A DNA stretch of 64,000 nucleotides from Corynebacterium pseudogenitalium. GTDB taxonomy: Bacteria > Actinomycetota > Actinomycetes > Mycobacteriales > Mycobacteriaceae. The translations under genes were made by a program, and so were the position numbers. The stretch is from positions 1,612,001-1,676,000 of the forward strand of contig NZ_CP072934.1 of the NCBI RefSeq assembly GCF_024453815.1. Reading direction: 5' to 3'. The notes beneath the pieces were generated by a model, which saw nothing but the letters and a program-made list of their open reading frames with translations, did no database searches and was not told the DNA's origin. Of this stretch, positions 18,063 to 25,666 are shown piece after piece (positions within the stretch are counted from its first letter, which is position 1; each line of letters opens with the position of its first letter).

Positions 18063-18746
18063 CTACTCCTGTACCTGGGTGCGCACGAGCAGTGTGCCGC
18101 AGTTCGGGCACATTGGGACCTCGTCGGCCGGGGTGGCGTTGACCTGGTTGCGCTCGGTGGCGGGCAGGGCGATGAAGCAGCCGTTGCAGGTGCGGCCGTT
18201 GAACGCGGCGGCGCCGATTTCGTCGTAGGCCTCGAGGACGTCCGCGGGCAGCTGGCTGCGCAGTGCTTCGGTGTCCACGCGCTCGCGTGCCGGGAGAGCG
18301 TCCACGGCGCGCTGCGCGGCCTCGACCTTGCGCTCGAGCCCGTCCAGGCGAGCCCCATGGTTGTCGCGGTTGTTGCGCAGCGCCGCGATCTCGTTGTGGG
18401 CCTCCTTCAGCTCATACTGCAAATCCGCGATGCGCGACTTCGTGGTGTAACGATCGTGTTGCAGGTCCTTGCGGCGCTCCTCGTCTGTCTCCGCGCCGAG
18501 CATGCGCTTGTTGTCCAGGTCGCGGCGCTTGAGCTTGCGCTCGTCTTCCTGGATGCGCAAGATCTCCAGCTCCATGTCGTCGACGGCGAGCTGCGCCGCA
18601 GACGCCGCACCGCGCATGCGCTCGAGCTCCGCGGTGAGGCGCTGCAGCTCCTTTTCCTCCTCGCTCGTGGCCTCGGGGTGGGCGGCCTGGCGGTCAGCCT
18701 TGGCAAGATTCAGTAGTACCTGCTGGAGTTCTACGGCAAGTTTCAC
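18063..18746 (-). CDS. Coiled-coil protein with C4 zinc ribbon (Rv2229c family)
   Basis: The 227-residue protein starts at GTG 18746 (VKLAVELQQVLLNLAKAD), with AAAGGAG upstream. Residues about 5-165 are a long antiparallel coiled coil rich in Glu, Arg and Leu. The C-terminus is a zinc ribbon with two pairs of cysteines, CNGC and CPNC. Homologues occur next to RNase HI and Nif3 in mycobacteria and corynebacteria. The biochemical role is not established; a nucleic-acid or adaptor role is suggested by the fold. Confidence 0.92.
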   Translation of the reverse strand: MKLAVELQQVLLNLAKADRQAAHPEATSEEEKELQRLTAELERMRGAASAAQLAVDDMELEILRIQEDERKLKRRDLDNKRMLGAETDEERRKDLQHDRYTTKSRIADLQYELKEAHNEIAALRNNRDNHGARLDGLERKVEAAQRAVDALPARERVDTEALRSQLPADVLEAYDEIGAAAFNGRTCNGCFIALPATERNQVNATPADEVPMCPNCGTLLVRTQVQE

Positions 18747-18763
18747 GGGGAAGCACTGCTCCT

Positions 18764-19609
18764 TTACTTGGCTTGATTCGGGTGGGCGGAAACGGTCCAC
18801 GGGTCCGTGCGCACCGGGATGATGCACGTTTCCACGCCTAGCGGGTTCACGATACCCTCTGCCTGCTGCGTCCACGGAAATTCACTCGCCCAGTGCGCAG
18901 TATCGATCACGGCGGGCCCACCAGCGCGCAGGTGCTCGTCGACTGGGTGGTGGCGCAGGTCCGAGGTGACATAGACATCGACGCCGAGCGCCCTCGCATC
19001 GTCAAGGAAGCTGTCGCCCGAGCCGGAGGAGACGGCGACGGTGCGCACCATCTGCTCCGGGTCGCCTGCGGCGCGCACGCCCCACACGGTCTCAGGCAGG
19101 GCGTCGGCCACGCGCTGGGTGAACTCGCGCAGGGTCATCGGCTCAGGCAGGGTGCCCACTCGCCCAAGGCCGGTGGCTCGCTCGAGCGCCCCCGGCGTAT
19201 CGACGTCCACATCCCCCACCGGGCGAATCGGCCTGCCGGGCCGAATCCCGACCAGCTCCGCCAACTTGTCATTGACCCCCGGGCGCGCCGAGTCCGCGTT
19301 CGTATGCGCCGCGAACAACGCGCAGCCGCCGCGGATCAGCGTGTGCACGACCTTGCCCTTCGGCGTATTCGCCGCAACAGAGTGCACCCCGCGCAGCAGT
19401 AGCGGGTGGTGAACCACCAGCATGTCCGCGCCTTCCTCCAGCGCGCGCTCCACCACGCTCATCGTGCAGTCCAGGGCAAACGCCACCTTGTGCACGGGCT
19501 CGTCCGGGTCGCCGCAAATCAGGCCGACCTGGTCCCAGCTTTCGGCGAGTTCGGGCGGGTAGGCGGCCTCGAGTGCCGCGACAATATCTCCTACAGTCTT
19601 CGTCGTCAT
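18764..19609 (-). CDS. Nif3-like dinuclear metal centre protein
   Basis: The 281-residue product begins at ATG 19609. It contains the Nif3 metal-site motifs VVHHPLLLRG near residue 67 and AHTNAD near residue 100, with the conserved TAHWASEF histidine at the C-terminal side. The family is sometimes annotated as GTP cyclohydrolase I type 2, but function is unproven. It is first in the Nif3, zinc-ribbon, RNase HI operon and diverges from a HAD phosphatase gene with 23 bases between, the same order as M. tuberculosis Rv2228c-Rv2232. Confidence 0.94.
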   Translation of the reverse strand: MTTKTVGDIVAALEAAYPPELAESWDQVGLICGDPDEPVHKVAFALDCTMSVVERALEEGADMLVVHHPLLLRGVHSVAANTPKGKVVHTLIRGGCALFAAHTNADSARPGVNDKLAELVGIRPGRPIRPVGDVDVDTPGALERATGLGRVGTLPEPMTLREFTQRVADALPETVWGVRAAGDPEQMVRTVAVSSGSGDSFLDDARALGVDVYVTSDLRHHPVDEHLRAGGPAVIDTAHWASEFPWTQQAEGIVNPLGVETCIIPVRTDPWTVSAHPNQAK

Positions 19610-19632
19610 GGCAACTAGCCTACAAACCTGGA

Positions 19633-20292
19633 ATGCTGGTGGGCGTGACACTCCAAACAAACCGCCCGACCGTGCTCTTTGACGTCGACGGCACCATCCT
19701 CGACTCCTTCCCAGGAATCCGCGAAGGCTTCCTGCGGGGGCTCGCCGCCATCGACGTCGCCCCGCCCGACGAAGCGTTCATCGCGAAGATCCCGGGGCCG
19801 CCCATGCGCGAGTCCTACGAGAAGGCCGGGTGCACGCCCGCGCAAGTCGACGCCGCGATGCAGGTCTACTCCGACTTCATGAGCACCGACGGGTGGCAGC
19901 AGTTCACCGTCTTCGACGGCATGGCCGAACTCATCGCCCAGCTTGACCGGGATGGGTTCCGTGTCGGTACGGCGACGTCCAAAAGCGAAACCTTCGCCGA
20001 ACTCGCGCTGAAGCGCGCGGGCATCTGGCCGCACCTGGACTTCCTCGGCGCCGCCGACCACGAGCGCGGCCGCAGCACCAAGATCGCGGTGCTGGAGTAC
20101 GTCCACAACACCTTCGCAGCAAAGCGCCCCATCATGGTCGGCGACCGCACCCACGACTTCACGGGTGCCGCCCACTTCGACATCCCGTCCGTCGCCGTGA
20201 CCTGGGGATACGGCGACGCCGAGGAGTGGGCACAGGCCACCCACACCGCACAAACCGCAACCGAGCTCAAGGAGATCCTCTATGCATATTGA
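19633..20292 (+). CDS. HAD-superfamily hydrolase (phosphoglycolate phosphatase-like)
   Basis: The 219-residue protein starts at ATG 19633 or GTG 19645. HAD motif I is LFDVDGTILDSF with the nucleophile Asp, motif II is GTATSK, motif III lysine is in GRSTKIAVL and motif IV is MVGDRTHDF. The cap lies between motif I and II. It would hydrolyse a small phosphate monoester in the cytoplasm. It overlaps the next gene, a tyrosine phosphatase, by 11 bases, which indicates co-translation. Mycobacteria have a related gene next to ptpA. Confidence 0.9.
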   Translation: MLVGVTLQTNRPTVLFDVDGTILDSFPGIREGFLRGLAAIDVAPPDEAFIAKIPGPPMRESYEKAGCTPAQVDAAMQVYSDFMSTDGWQQFTVFDGMAELIAQLDRDGFRVGTATSKSETFAELALKRAGIWPHLDFLGAADHERGRSTKIAVLEYVHNTFAAKRPIMVGDRTHDFTGAAHFDIPSVAVTWGYGDAEEWAQATHTAQTATELKEILYAY

Positions 20293-20746
20293 TTTCGTGT
20301 GCACCGGCAACATTTGCCGCTCGCCCATGGCGGAAGTCATCATCGCCGCCAAACTTGCCGACGCCGGCCTCGCCAACGACGTCCGCGTCACCTCCTCCGG
20401 CATCGGCGGCTGGCACGTCGGCGGCCCCGCCGACCCGCGCGCCGTCGCCGAACTCGCCAACCACGGCTACGACGGCACCCGCCACCGCGCCCAACAGTTC
20501 GGCGCCAACCAAATCGATGCCGACCTCATCGTCGCCCTCGACACCAACCACGTCTCCGAACTCATCGCCCGCGGCGTCCCCGAATCCCGCATCCGCCTGC
20601 TGCGCTCCTTCGACCCAGCCGCCCCCGAAGGCGCCGGCGTCGAAGACCCCTACTACGGCGGCGCCGACGGCTTCCAAACCACACGCGAACAAATCGAAGC
20701 CGCCGCCCCAGGTATTATCAGCTGGGTCAAAGCGCAGCTAGACTAG
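20282..20746 (+). CDS. ptpA: Low-molecular-weight protein-tyrosine phosphatase
   Basis: The 154-residue protein has the P-loop CTGNICRS (catalytic Cys8 and Arg14) and the general-acid loop DPYYGG near residue 123. Length and motifs fit LMW-PTP; the gene context (HAD phosphatase before, SURF1 after) matches M. tuberculosis ptpA, Rv2234. It would dephosphorylate protein tyrosines in the cytoplasm. It begins inside the last codons of the HAD gene. A protein arsenate reductase role is less likely, as the additional thiols are absent. Confidence 0.93.
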   Translation: MHIDFVCTGNICRSPMAEVIIAAKLADAGLANDVRVTSSGIGGWHVGGPADPRAVAELANHGYDGTRHRAQQFGANQIDADLIVALDTNHVSELIARGVPESRIRLLRSFDPAAPEGAGVEDPYYGGADGFQTTREQIEAAAPGIISWVKAQLD

Positions 20747-20784
20747 CCGGAGAAAGTACGGAATCTGTGAAAGCGGGAGCAACA

Positions 20785-21708
20785 ATGCAACCTGAAACAG
20801 GTGCACAACCATGGTGGAAAACGTTTCTGACCCCCGGATGGGTCATCGTCGCCATCCTGATCGTGTTGTTCTCCTACTTCGCGTTCACCCTGCTGGCGCC
20901 ATGGCAGCTCAACAAGAACGAAGCGCTCGTGGAGCGCAACGACCACATCAAGACCGCCTTCGAGCATGACCCGGTGCCGATCGGAGAGGTCGTCGACAAG
21001 CAGGGCGAACTCGCGCCCGGCGCCGAGTGGACCCGCGTCACCGCAACTGGCACCTACGCCCAAGACAGCGATGTGCTGCTGCGCCTGCGCCCCATCGACC
21101 GAACCCCATCCTTCCAAGTACTGACCCCATTCCGCCTGGACAACGGACAAAGCGTGCTCGTCAACCGCGGATGGGTCCCCGCCATCGGCTCCACCCAAGT
21201 CCCCGACATCGACGCCCCACCCACCGGCGAACAAACCATCTCCGGCATGATGCGCGTCGACGAAGGCGTACACCCCTCCGCACCCCTCAACGACCAGGGC
21301 TACACCATGGTCTACTCCATCAGCCCAGGTCAAGTCGGCGAACTCACCGACACCGCCCTGGCCAGCCCCTACGTCCAACTCCTGAGCGACTCCCCCGGCG
21401 TCCTCACCGCCATCCCCCTACCCATGCTCGAGACCGGCAACCACCTCTCCTACGGACTCCAGTGGATCGCCTTCGGCATCATGGCGCCCGCCGGCCTCAT
21501 CTACTTCATCTGGGCCGAAACCCGCGAACGCCGCCGCTTCAAAGAAGAACAAGCCGAGCTTCTCGACGCCCCCTCCGAACCCGCCGAGCCTGTTGCTCCC
21601 GCCTCCGCCCCCGCTGCTCCCGCTGCTCCCGCTCAGGCGCGGTCCCGCTACGGCACCCAACGGCGCAACCCCTGGGCCAAATCATACGAAAAGGAAGAAG
21701 AACGCTAA
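20785..21708 (+). CDS. SURF1-family membrane protein
   Basis: ATG 20785 is chosen because GGGAG lies 5 bases before it; the frame is open upstream. The 307-residue protein has a membrane helix at about residues 15-37, an extracytoplasmic domain with WQLNKNEALVERN and VNRGWVP motifs, and a second helix at about 215-237 (GLQWIAFGIMAPAGLIYFIW). This is the SURF1 topology, linked to cytochrome c oxidase assembly. A cytoplasmic tail rich in Ala/Pro ends the protein. It follows ptpA as in mycobacteria and overlaps the next gene as TAATG. Confidence 0.9.
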   Translation: MQPETGAQPWWKTFLTPGWVIVAILIVLFSYFAFTLLAPWQLNKNEALVERNDHIKTAFEHDPVPIGEVVDKQGELAPGAEWTRVTATGTYAQDSDVLLRLRPIDRTPSFQVLTPFRLDNGQSVLVNRGWVPAIGSTQVPDIDAPPTGEQTISGMMRVDEGVHPSAPLNDQGYTMVYSISPGQVGELTDTALASPYVQLLSDSPGVLTAIPLPMLETGNHLSYGLQWIAFGIMAPAGLIYFIWAETRERRRFKEEQAELLDAPSEPAEPVAPASAPAAPAAPAQARSRYGTQRRNPWAKSYEKEEER

Positions 21709-22292
21709 TGCCCCACCAGCTGACCCAACGCGACGTCAAACATCTCGCCCGCTGCCTCACGCTGCTCGGTGACGCCAACATCCACCTCGACGCCGCCGCC
21801 GAACCCGCCGACATCGAAGACGCCATCCTCGACGACCTCGACGCCTTCCGCGAAGCCCCGATGACCACGCTGCTCGGCCTGCGCGGACCCCACAACGCCC
21901 CGCTCATCGACTCCGTCGTCCACAGCGTCCCCCAAACCGACAACGCCTTCGTCCACCTCCTCGACTACATCGCCCTCGCCGCCAAAGCCCTGCGCGCCGA
22001 GCTGCGCGAAGTCGCCGTCTTCCCCGACCCCGACAACATCGAAACCGGCTCCCTCCGCCTGCGCGTCGGCGAATGGGACGTCACCGACATCGACATCCCG
22101 GCCGGTTCTTCTGGTTCTGCTGGCATCGCTGATGCCGAACTTGCCATCATCGGCGCCCTCATGCCCCTCGACGCCGAAGCCGTCACCTTCCAGGCCCCGC
22201 AAGGAGTCGGCGTCGTCCTCGCCGACGTCGTCCCCGGCACGCCGCAGGCCAGCATGCAGGCCGTCTTCACCGCCATCGAGGCGGAGCTGTAG
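21708..22292 (+). CDS. Hypothetical protein coupled to SURF1
   Basis: The 194-residue product starts in the TAATG overlap with the SURF1 gene. It is acidic, has no membrane helix or cysteine pair, and shows alternating helix and strand (DVKHLARCLTLLGDANIHL, then an ALRAELREVAVF stretch and a SLRLRVGEWDVTDIDIPAG strand pair). No family is recognised. The coupling suggests it serves with SURF1, but this is position only. Confidence 0.7.
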   Translation: MPHQLTQRDVKHLARCLTLLGDANIHLDAAAEPADIEDAILDDLDAFREAPMTTLLGLRGPHNAPLIDSVVHSVPQTDNAFVHLLDYIALAAKALRAELREVAVFPDPDNIETGSLRLRVGEWDVTDIDIPAGSSGSAGIADAELAIIGALMPLDAEAVTFQAPQGVGVVLADVVPGTPQASMQAVFTAIEAEL

Positions 22293-22348
22293 GGGTTTCT
22301 GGGCGTTCGCCTTCGGGGAACTTTCCTGGGCTACCATGCCGATTCTGC

Positions 22349-22438
22349 TCCGGTCGAGGTGTTAGAAGCGTGCGATGCAGGTCGACCATTTCTGCCCAGC
22401 CTGGCCGATTTTCAGCGACCAGCATCGCACTCCTTGAA
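22349..22438. repeat. 90-bp stem-loop dispersed repeat, copy 1
   Basis: These 90 bases match 24403-24492 with two mismatches. The unit folds: GTGCGATGC then GGTCG (22370-22384) pairs with CGACC then GCATCGCAC (22416-22430) across one A-A mismatch, a 14-pair stem. In this copy an outer CCGGTCGAGGT / ACCTCGACCGG pair adds another 11. It sits between a hypothetical gene and the TetR gene. Confidence 0.85.
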
Positions 22439-22483
22439 TACCTCGACCGGAACTTCTTTCGGACCTTTAGGCAGCTCACCCTC

Positions 22484-23074
22484 CTACCCCTGCGCGCGCT
22501 GCTCGAGACCGTCCAGCAATAAATCGATGAGGTTCGGAACCAGGTTTTTTGCCACGTTATTGACCGGCACCCCGGCTGGCAGTGGACGGGTCACCACACC
22601 AAGGCCGATGTGGAACTCAATGGGGTCTAGATCTTCGGGGCATAGGTGGGCAGCTTTGGCAGGGTCGAGGAGGCGGTTGTAGCAGGCACGGATCTCCCTA
22701 ATCCGCTTCTCGATCATGGGTTCGCGCCGCTTGATAGTCGCGGGGTCACTCATGGAATCGGCGAAGATCGCCTGCGCAAGCGCCGCGTGTTTGAGGTCCC
22801 CGATTTCGTGGGTGGCTTGGCGCCAGGCGTTGCGGGGGACGTCGGCAAATTCGTCGAGGTGGCGATCGATGACGTGGTTGATGTCCTCCACCGCGTGTTC
22901 GCCAATGGCATCCAGGAGGTCGATGCGCTCCGGGAAATGTCGCGTGGCTGTCGCCACTCCAACCTCGGCTTCCTTCGCGATGGCGCGCATGGAAACGCCG
23001 GGGCCGACGTCGATAAGAAGTGAGCGGGCTGCGGTGACGATGGCCTCGCGGTTGTCGCGTGCGTCTTGTCTCAT
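22484..23074 (-). CDS. TetR-family transcriptional regulator
   Basis: The 196-residue protein begins at ATG 23074. Residues about 8-55 form the TetR DNA-binding domain (REAIVTAARSLL, then the recognition region VGVATATRHFPERIDLL). The helical C-terminal domain would bind a ligand. The gene is divergent from a DUF3533 membrane protein; two operator-like inverted repeats lie between, so it probably represses that gene and itself. The ligand is unknown. Confidence 0.93.
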   Translation of the reverse strand: MRQDARDNREAIVTAARSLLIDVGPGVSMRAIAKEAEVGVATATRHFPERIDLLDAIGEHAVEDINHVIDRHLDEFADVPRNAWRQATHEIGDLKHAALAQAIFADSMSDPATIKRREPMIEKRIREIRACYNRLLDPAKAAHLCPEDLDPIEFHIGLGVVTRPLPAGVPVNNVAKNLVPNLIDLLLDGLEQRAQG

Positions 23075-23093
23075 GCTTGACAGCTTAACAAAT

Positions 23094-23135
23094 GGAACAC
23101 TATGTTCGGTTTGTGTAAGTGAAACACTGCGTTCC
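23094..23135. promoter_or_regulatory. Two TetR-type operator candidates
   Basis: GGAACACTATGTTC (23094-23107) is a palindrome GAACA-CTA-TGTTC. A related copy, GAAACACTGCGTTCC (23121-23135), lies 27 bases downstream. Both lie in the 76-base region between the divergent TetR and DUF3533 genes, so a regulator bound there would block both starts. Confidence 0.6.
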
Positions 23136-23150
23136 ATATAGGAGGTTCCC

Positions 23151-24125
23151 GTGAACGCAACGAACAACTCAACAGTCAAGGCGGTCGGCGCCGTCATTGG
23201 AATCCCGATCATCATTGGGCTCATGCTCTTCGCATTCCTCGCACCAACCTTCGCATCAGGCCCGCGCAATGTGCCGCTGGCGGTTGCGGCGCCGGGACCG
23301 CTCGTCGAAAAGATGGAAGCAACACTAAGCGAGGACGGCCCCACCCTCCTCGTACGCGATTCCGACGAGGAAGTGCGCGATGCGATCGCACAGCGTGAAG
23401 CGGTGGGTGGGCTCGTGGTCACCCCGCAGGGTGCGACGGCATACACCGCCTCCGGCAACGGCGCACCGTATGCGCAGATGATCGAGGGCATGGCGGGACA
23501 ACTCGAAGCTCAGGGCATGGACGTGACTCGCGAAGACCTCGCGCCGACCTCCCCGGACGACCCGCAAGCGACCGGCCTTGCGCTGCTCGGACTGCCGCTG
23601 GCGTTCGGCGGAATTGTCTCCGCCGTCATCGCGACACTCGGATTCCGCGGAAAGAAGTGGACAAAACTCGCCGTTCTCGTGGGGATTGCTGCGCTCGGGT
23701 CGCTGGTCGCGACGTGGATGCTGCACTCCGTCTACGGGACCCTCACCGGCAGCTTCGGGATGGAGTGGTTCGGCATCGGCTGCGGCATCCTCGCGACGTC
23801 GCTGCTCACCGCCGGTTTGGGCGCAGTCATCGGGCTGCCCGGCGTGGGCCTCGGCGCGATCCTGACCATCTTCGTCGCCAACCCGCTCTCCGGCCTGGCC
23901 ACCGGGCCGTGGCTCCTCCCCGTCGGCTGGTCGACGCTCGGCCAGTGGATGCCAATCGGCGCCACCGGACACCTCGTGCGCTCCCTTTCCTACTTCGATG
24001 GCCTCGGAGCAACCCAGAGCTGGTGGGTATTGCTCATCTGGATCGTGGTTGGGCTCCTGCTCCTGTTCTTGGAGCGAGGTCGCGCTGCTGAGTCTGGTGC
24101 TACTGAGGCGGTTGCGGACCACTAG
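23151..24125 (+). CDS. DUF3533/YhgE-Pip-like membrane protein
   Basis: The 324-residue protein starts at GTG 23151 with GGAGG four to five bases upstream. It has an N-terminal membrane helix (about residues 12-33), a large extracytoplasmic loop (about 35-140) and five or six further helices from residue 145 to 310. This is the DUF3533/ABC-2-permease-like topology seen in YhgE/Pip proteins. No ATPase gene is adjacent. Control by TetR suggests a role in efflux or stress response of the envelope. The substrate is unknown. Confidence 0.85.
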   Translation: MNATNNSTVKAVGAVIGIPIIIGLMLFAFLAPTFASGPRNVPLAVAAPGPLVEKMEATLSEDGPTLLVRDSDEEVRDAIAQREAVGGLVVTPQGATAYTASGNGAPYAQMIEGMAGQLEAQGMDVTREDLAPTSPDDPQATGLALLGLPLAFGGIVSAVIATLGFRGKKWTKLAVLVGIAALGSLVATWMLHSVYGTLTGSFGMEWFGIGCGILATSLLTAGLGAVIGLPGVGLGAILTIFVANPLSGLATGPWLLPVGWSTLGQWMPIGATGHLVRSLSYFDGLGATQSWWVLLIWIVVGLLLLFLERGRAAESGATEAVADH

Positions 24126-24228
24126 AGAAGGTCCTGCACGTTCCTGGGCATTCGCTGTGCACCACAATCCATTACGACCCCTGACGACCTGAGCAAATGC
24201 AAAGGTGCGTCGCGAAAATCCTAGATTT

Positions 24229-24238
24229 TGGTGCGCCA
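24229..24238. other. Candidate attachment site half (weak)
   Basis: TGGTGCGCCA occurs here and again, in the same orientation, as the last 10 bases of the tRNA-Val gene (28045-28054). The tyrosine integrase next to that tRNA makes this a candidate distal att site of a 3.8-kb element. The shared core is short, so chance is not excluded. Confidence 0.35.
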
Positions 24239-24266
24239 CCCCTTGCGCTCTCGTTCTACCACTGAA

Positions 24267-24295
24267 ATAGTTCCCGGGCTCGGGAACTATTTTTC
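24267..24295 (+). terminator. Intrinsic terminator after the DUF3533 gene
   Basis: ATAGTTCCCG (24267-24276) pairs perfectly with CGGGAACTAT (24281-24290) across a 4-base loop, followed by TTTTTCGTTTT. Confidence 0.85.
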
Positions 24296-24402
24296 GTTTT
24301 GGGCCTGTTCCCGTCGACCACCACTCACGTCTTCCCAGGTCGCGACGGATGTCCACAAAGATTGTTCCCGGTTTCACTGATGAACTACCAGTCAGTTTCC
24401 GT

Positions 24403-24492
24403 TCCGGTCGAGGTGTTAGAAGCGTGCGATGCAGGTCGACCATTTCTGCCCAGACTGGCCGATTTTCAGCGACCAGCATCGCACTCCTTAAA
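24403..24492. repeat. 90-bp stem-loop dispersed repeat, copy 2
   Basis: This copy matches 22349-22438 with two mismatches and keeps the GTGCGATGC/GCATCGCAC and GGTCG/CGACC arms. The outer arm is lost because flanking sequence differs on the right. Together the copies bracket the TetR/DUF3533 pair in direct orientation, about 2.05 kb apart. Confidence 0.85.
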
Positions 24493-24548
24493 GCCCATGC
24501 TTTGAACCCGGCACCAGATACTCTCACGGGCTAAAGCCCTGAGCTTGG

Positions 24549-24812
24549 TCATTGCCCCTCCTTGAGTCGGTCGATGTGTACCTGGCTAAACCCGCACCAC
24601 ATGCCCACCAGCTCACCACGTGCGTCGTGGACCTCCACTAGTGGCAGCTCTTGCCAGCCCTTCATTTCCATCTCCACAATCTTCACGGGGTAGTCGTCGA
24701 GCTGTCAGACCTGCACGACGACCCCGCAGCGTGTGAGTGCGCGGATCGTGGTGGTGCACCGCACACAGTGTGGGCGGCTGTAAACGGTCGCGGTCATCAT
24801 TTCATCTGTCAT
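24549..24812 (-). pseudogene. Glutaredoxin/NrdH-like protein broken by an in-frame TGA
   Basis: From ATG 24812, with AAGGAG six bases upstream, the frame encodes an 87-residue thioredoxin-fold protein: VYSRPHCVRC with the CxxC redox site, then ALTRCGVVVQV. Codon 36 (24707-24705) is TGA. Beyond it the same frame continues to 24549 with LDDYPVKIVEME, ELPLVEVHD and GFSQVHIDRL, matching the C-terminal half of NrdH-type redoxins. The intact flanks point to a recent nonsense mutation in a redoxin of phage or island origin. Recoding of TGA cannot be excluded from sequence alone. Confidence 0.75.
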
Positions 24813-24933
24813 TGCCTTCTCCTTTGTAGAAGCCGATGATTGTCTGTAGGTCTTGGAGGGTGGTGTGTTGGTTGGTTCAGTGGGAGGAGGTGCGGGTGGT
24901 GGCGGTGGCGATTTTGAGTTCGCAGTTTTTCAT
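24802..24933 (-). pseudogene. Small ORF interrupted by TGA upstream of the NrdH remnant
   Basis: ATG 24933 is preceded by GAGGAG at good spacing and encodes MKNCELKIATATTRTSSH, then TGA at 24879-24877. The frame continues for 24 further codons (TNQHTTLQDLQTIIGFYKGE and on) to a stop at 24804-24802, overlapping the NrdH-like start. As in the next gene, the break is a TGA. It may be a real 18-residue peptide gene or a 43-residue gene with a nonsense codon. Confidence 0.4.
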
Positions 24934-24971
24934 GGGTGGTTTCTCCTCAGTGGTTGGGTGGTTTTGGGTAT

Positions 24972-25005
24972 TAAAAATGGCCCCTGCACGAGGTTGTGCG
25001 GGGCC
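24972..25005 (-). terminator. Intrinsic terminator of the two-gene RexAB-like unit
   Basis: On the minus strand GGCCCCGCAC (25005-24996) pairs with GTGCAGGGGCC (24989-24979, one bulge) and is followed by ATTTTTAA. It lies about 80 bases after the stop at 25086. Confidence 0.8.
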
Positions 25006-25085
25006 AGGCGGCGCAGCATGTTTAATGCTCCAGCTAGACTGAGAAACTTCGATTTCTCAATAATAGAGCTCTTTATTTTATCCGG

Positions 25086-25634
25086 TCAGCCATGCAATTC
25101 ACGGGTAGAGGAAACTTGCCGAGCTTGTTTAATAGCATCGCGATCTGCAGCAATGACAATTTCGGTGAGTTCTCCAAGTAGCCAAACTAAACGAATTGAA
25201 GAGTGCGCGAGTAACAGGAATCCTGCTTGAAATATGTATGGGGCAATACTCGGACAATTGAGAAGGCTAAGAAGATTAGCAAGTGTGAAAGCAAGGACTG
25301 CGAAAAATCCAGATGATGTGGAACTTATCCAATTGGACTTTAATGCTTTCCCTCCAAGTACTCGGAGATTTTGAAAGCGTTTGCCGTTGGCAGTCAGAGC
25401 AAATATTACTACTACACCAGAAAAACCCGATACTGTAGCTGCAGCCCCAAGCGCGCCGGTATAGAGGGACTCAGTTCGATCTGGGGTCGCAGAGTCTGAC
25501 AACGCATGCCAGATATCAGGTATTTGACCCGTCAGAGCAAGCAGCGCATGTAACATAGTGAGTGTTAGCAGCGTTGCATCAATTAGACGTGGATAAGAAC
25601 GAAGTATCTCCTTCCGTGTCTTTCCCCACTTCAT
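25086..25634 (-). CDS. Four-helix membrane protein, candidate RexB-like effector
   Basis: The 182-residue protein has about four membrane helices: residues 19-36, 58-80 (GALGAAATVSGFSGVVVIFA), 105-128 and 132-153. A basic, charged loop NGKRFQNLRVLGGKALKSN joins helices 2 and 3. The order resembles lambda RexB: GLGA-type stretch, helix, basic loop, two C-terminal helices. It lies 32 bases after a 310-residue soluble protein gene and has its own Shine-Dalgarno AGAGAGG. Base composition is lower in GC than in neighbouring core genes, indicating transfer. A membrane-depolarising abortive-infection role is inferred and not proven. Confidence 0.55.
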   Translation of the reverse strand: MKWGKTRKEILRSYPRLIDATLLTLTMLHALLALTGQIPDIWHALSDSATPDRTESLYTGALGAAATVSGFSGVVVIFALTANGKRFQNLRVLGGKALKSNWISSTSSGFFAVLAFTLANLLSLLNCPSIAPYIFQAGFLLLAHSSIRLVWLLGELTEIVIAADRDAIKQARQVSSTRELHG

Positions 25635-25666
25635 TGTATGCCTCTCTGCCTTCTATGGGATAACTT

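Noticed and set aside
23325..24527. A 400-residue minus-strand frame opposite the DUF3533 gene
   Set aside because: It runs antisense to a gene with a clear ribosome site, shows skewed composition and no family; it is a shadow of the high-GC gene.
24547..24933. Genetic code change (TGA sense) in the host
   Set aside because: Core genes in the window such as zinc-ribbon neighbours and the GH25 gene end in TGA at their normal ends; so general reassignment is not tenable. Only decay or an element-specific history remains.
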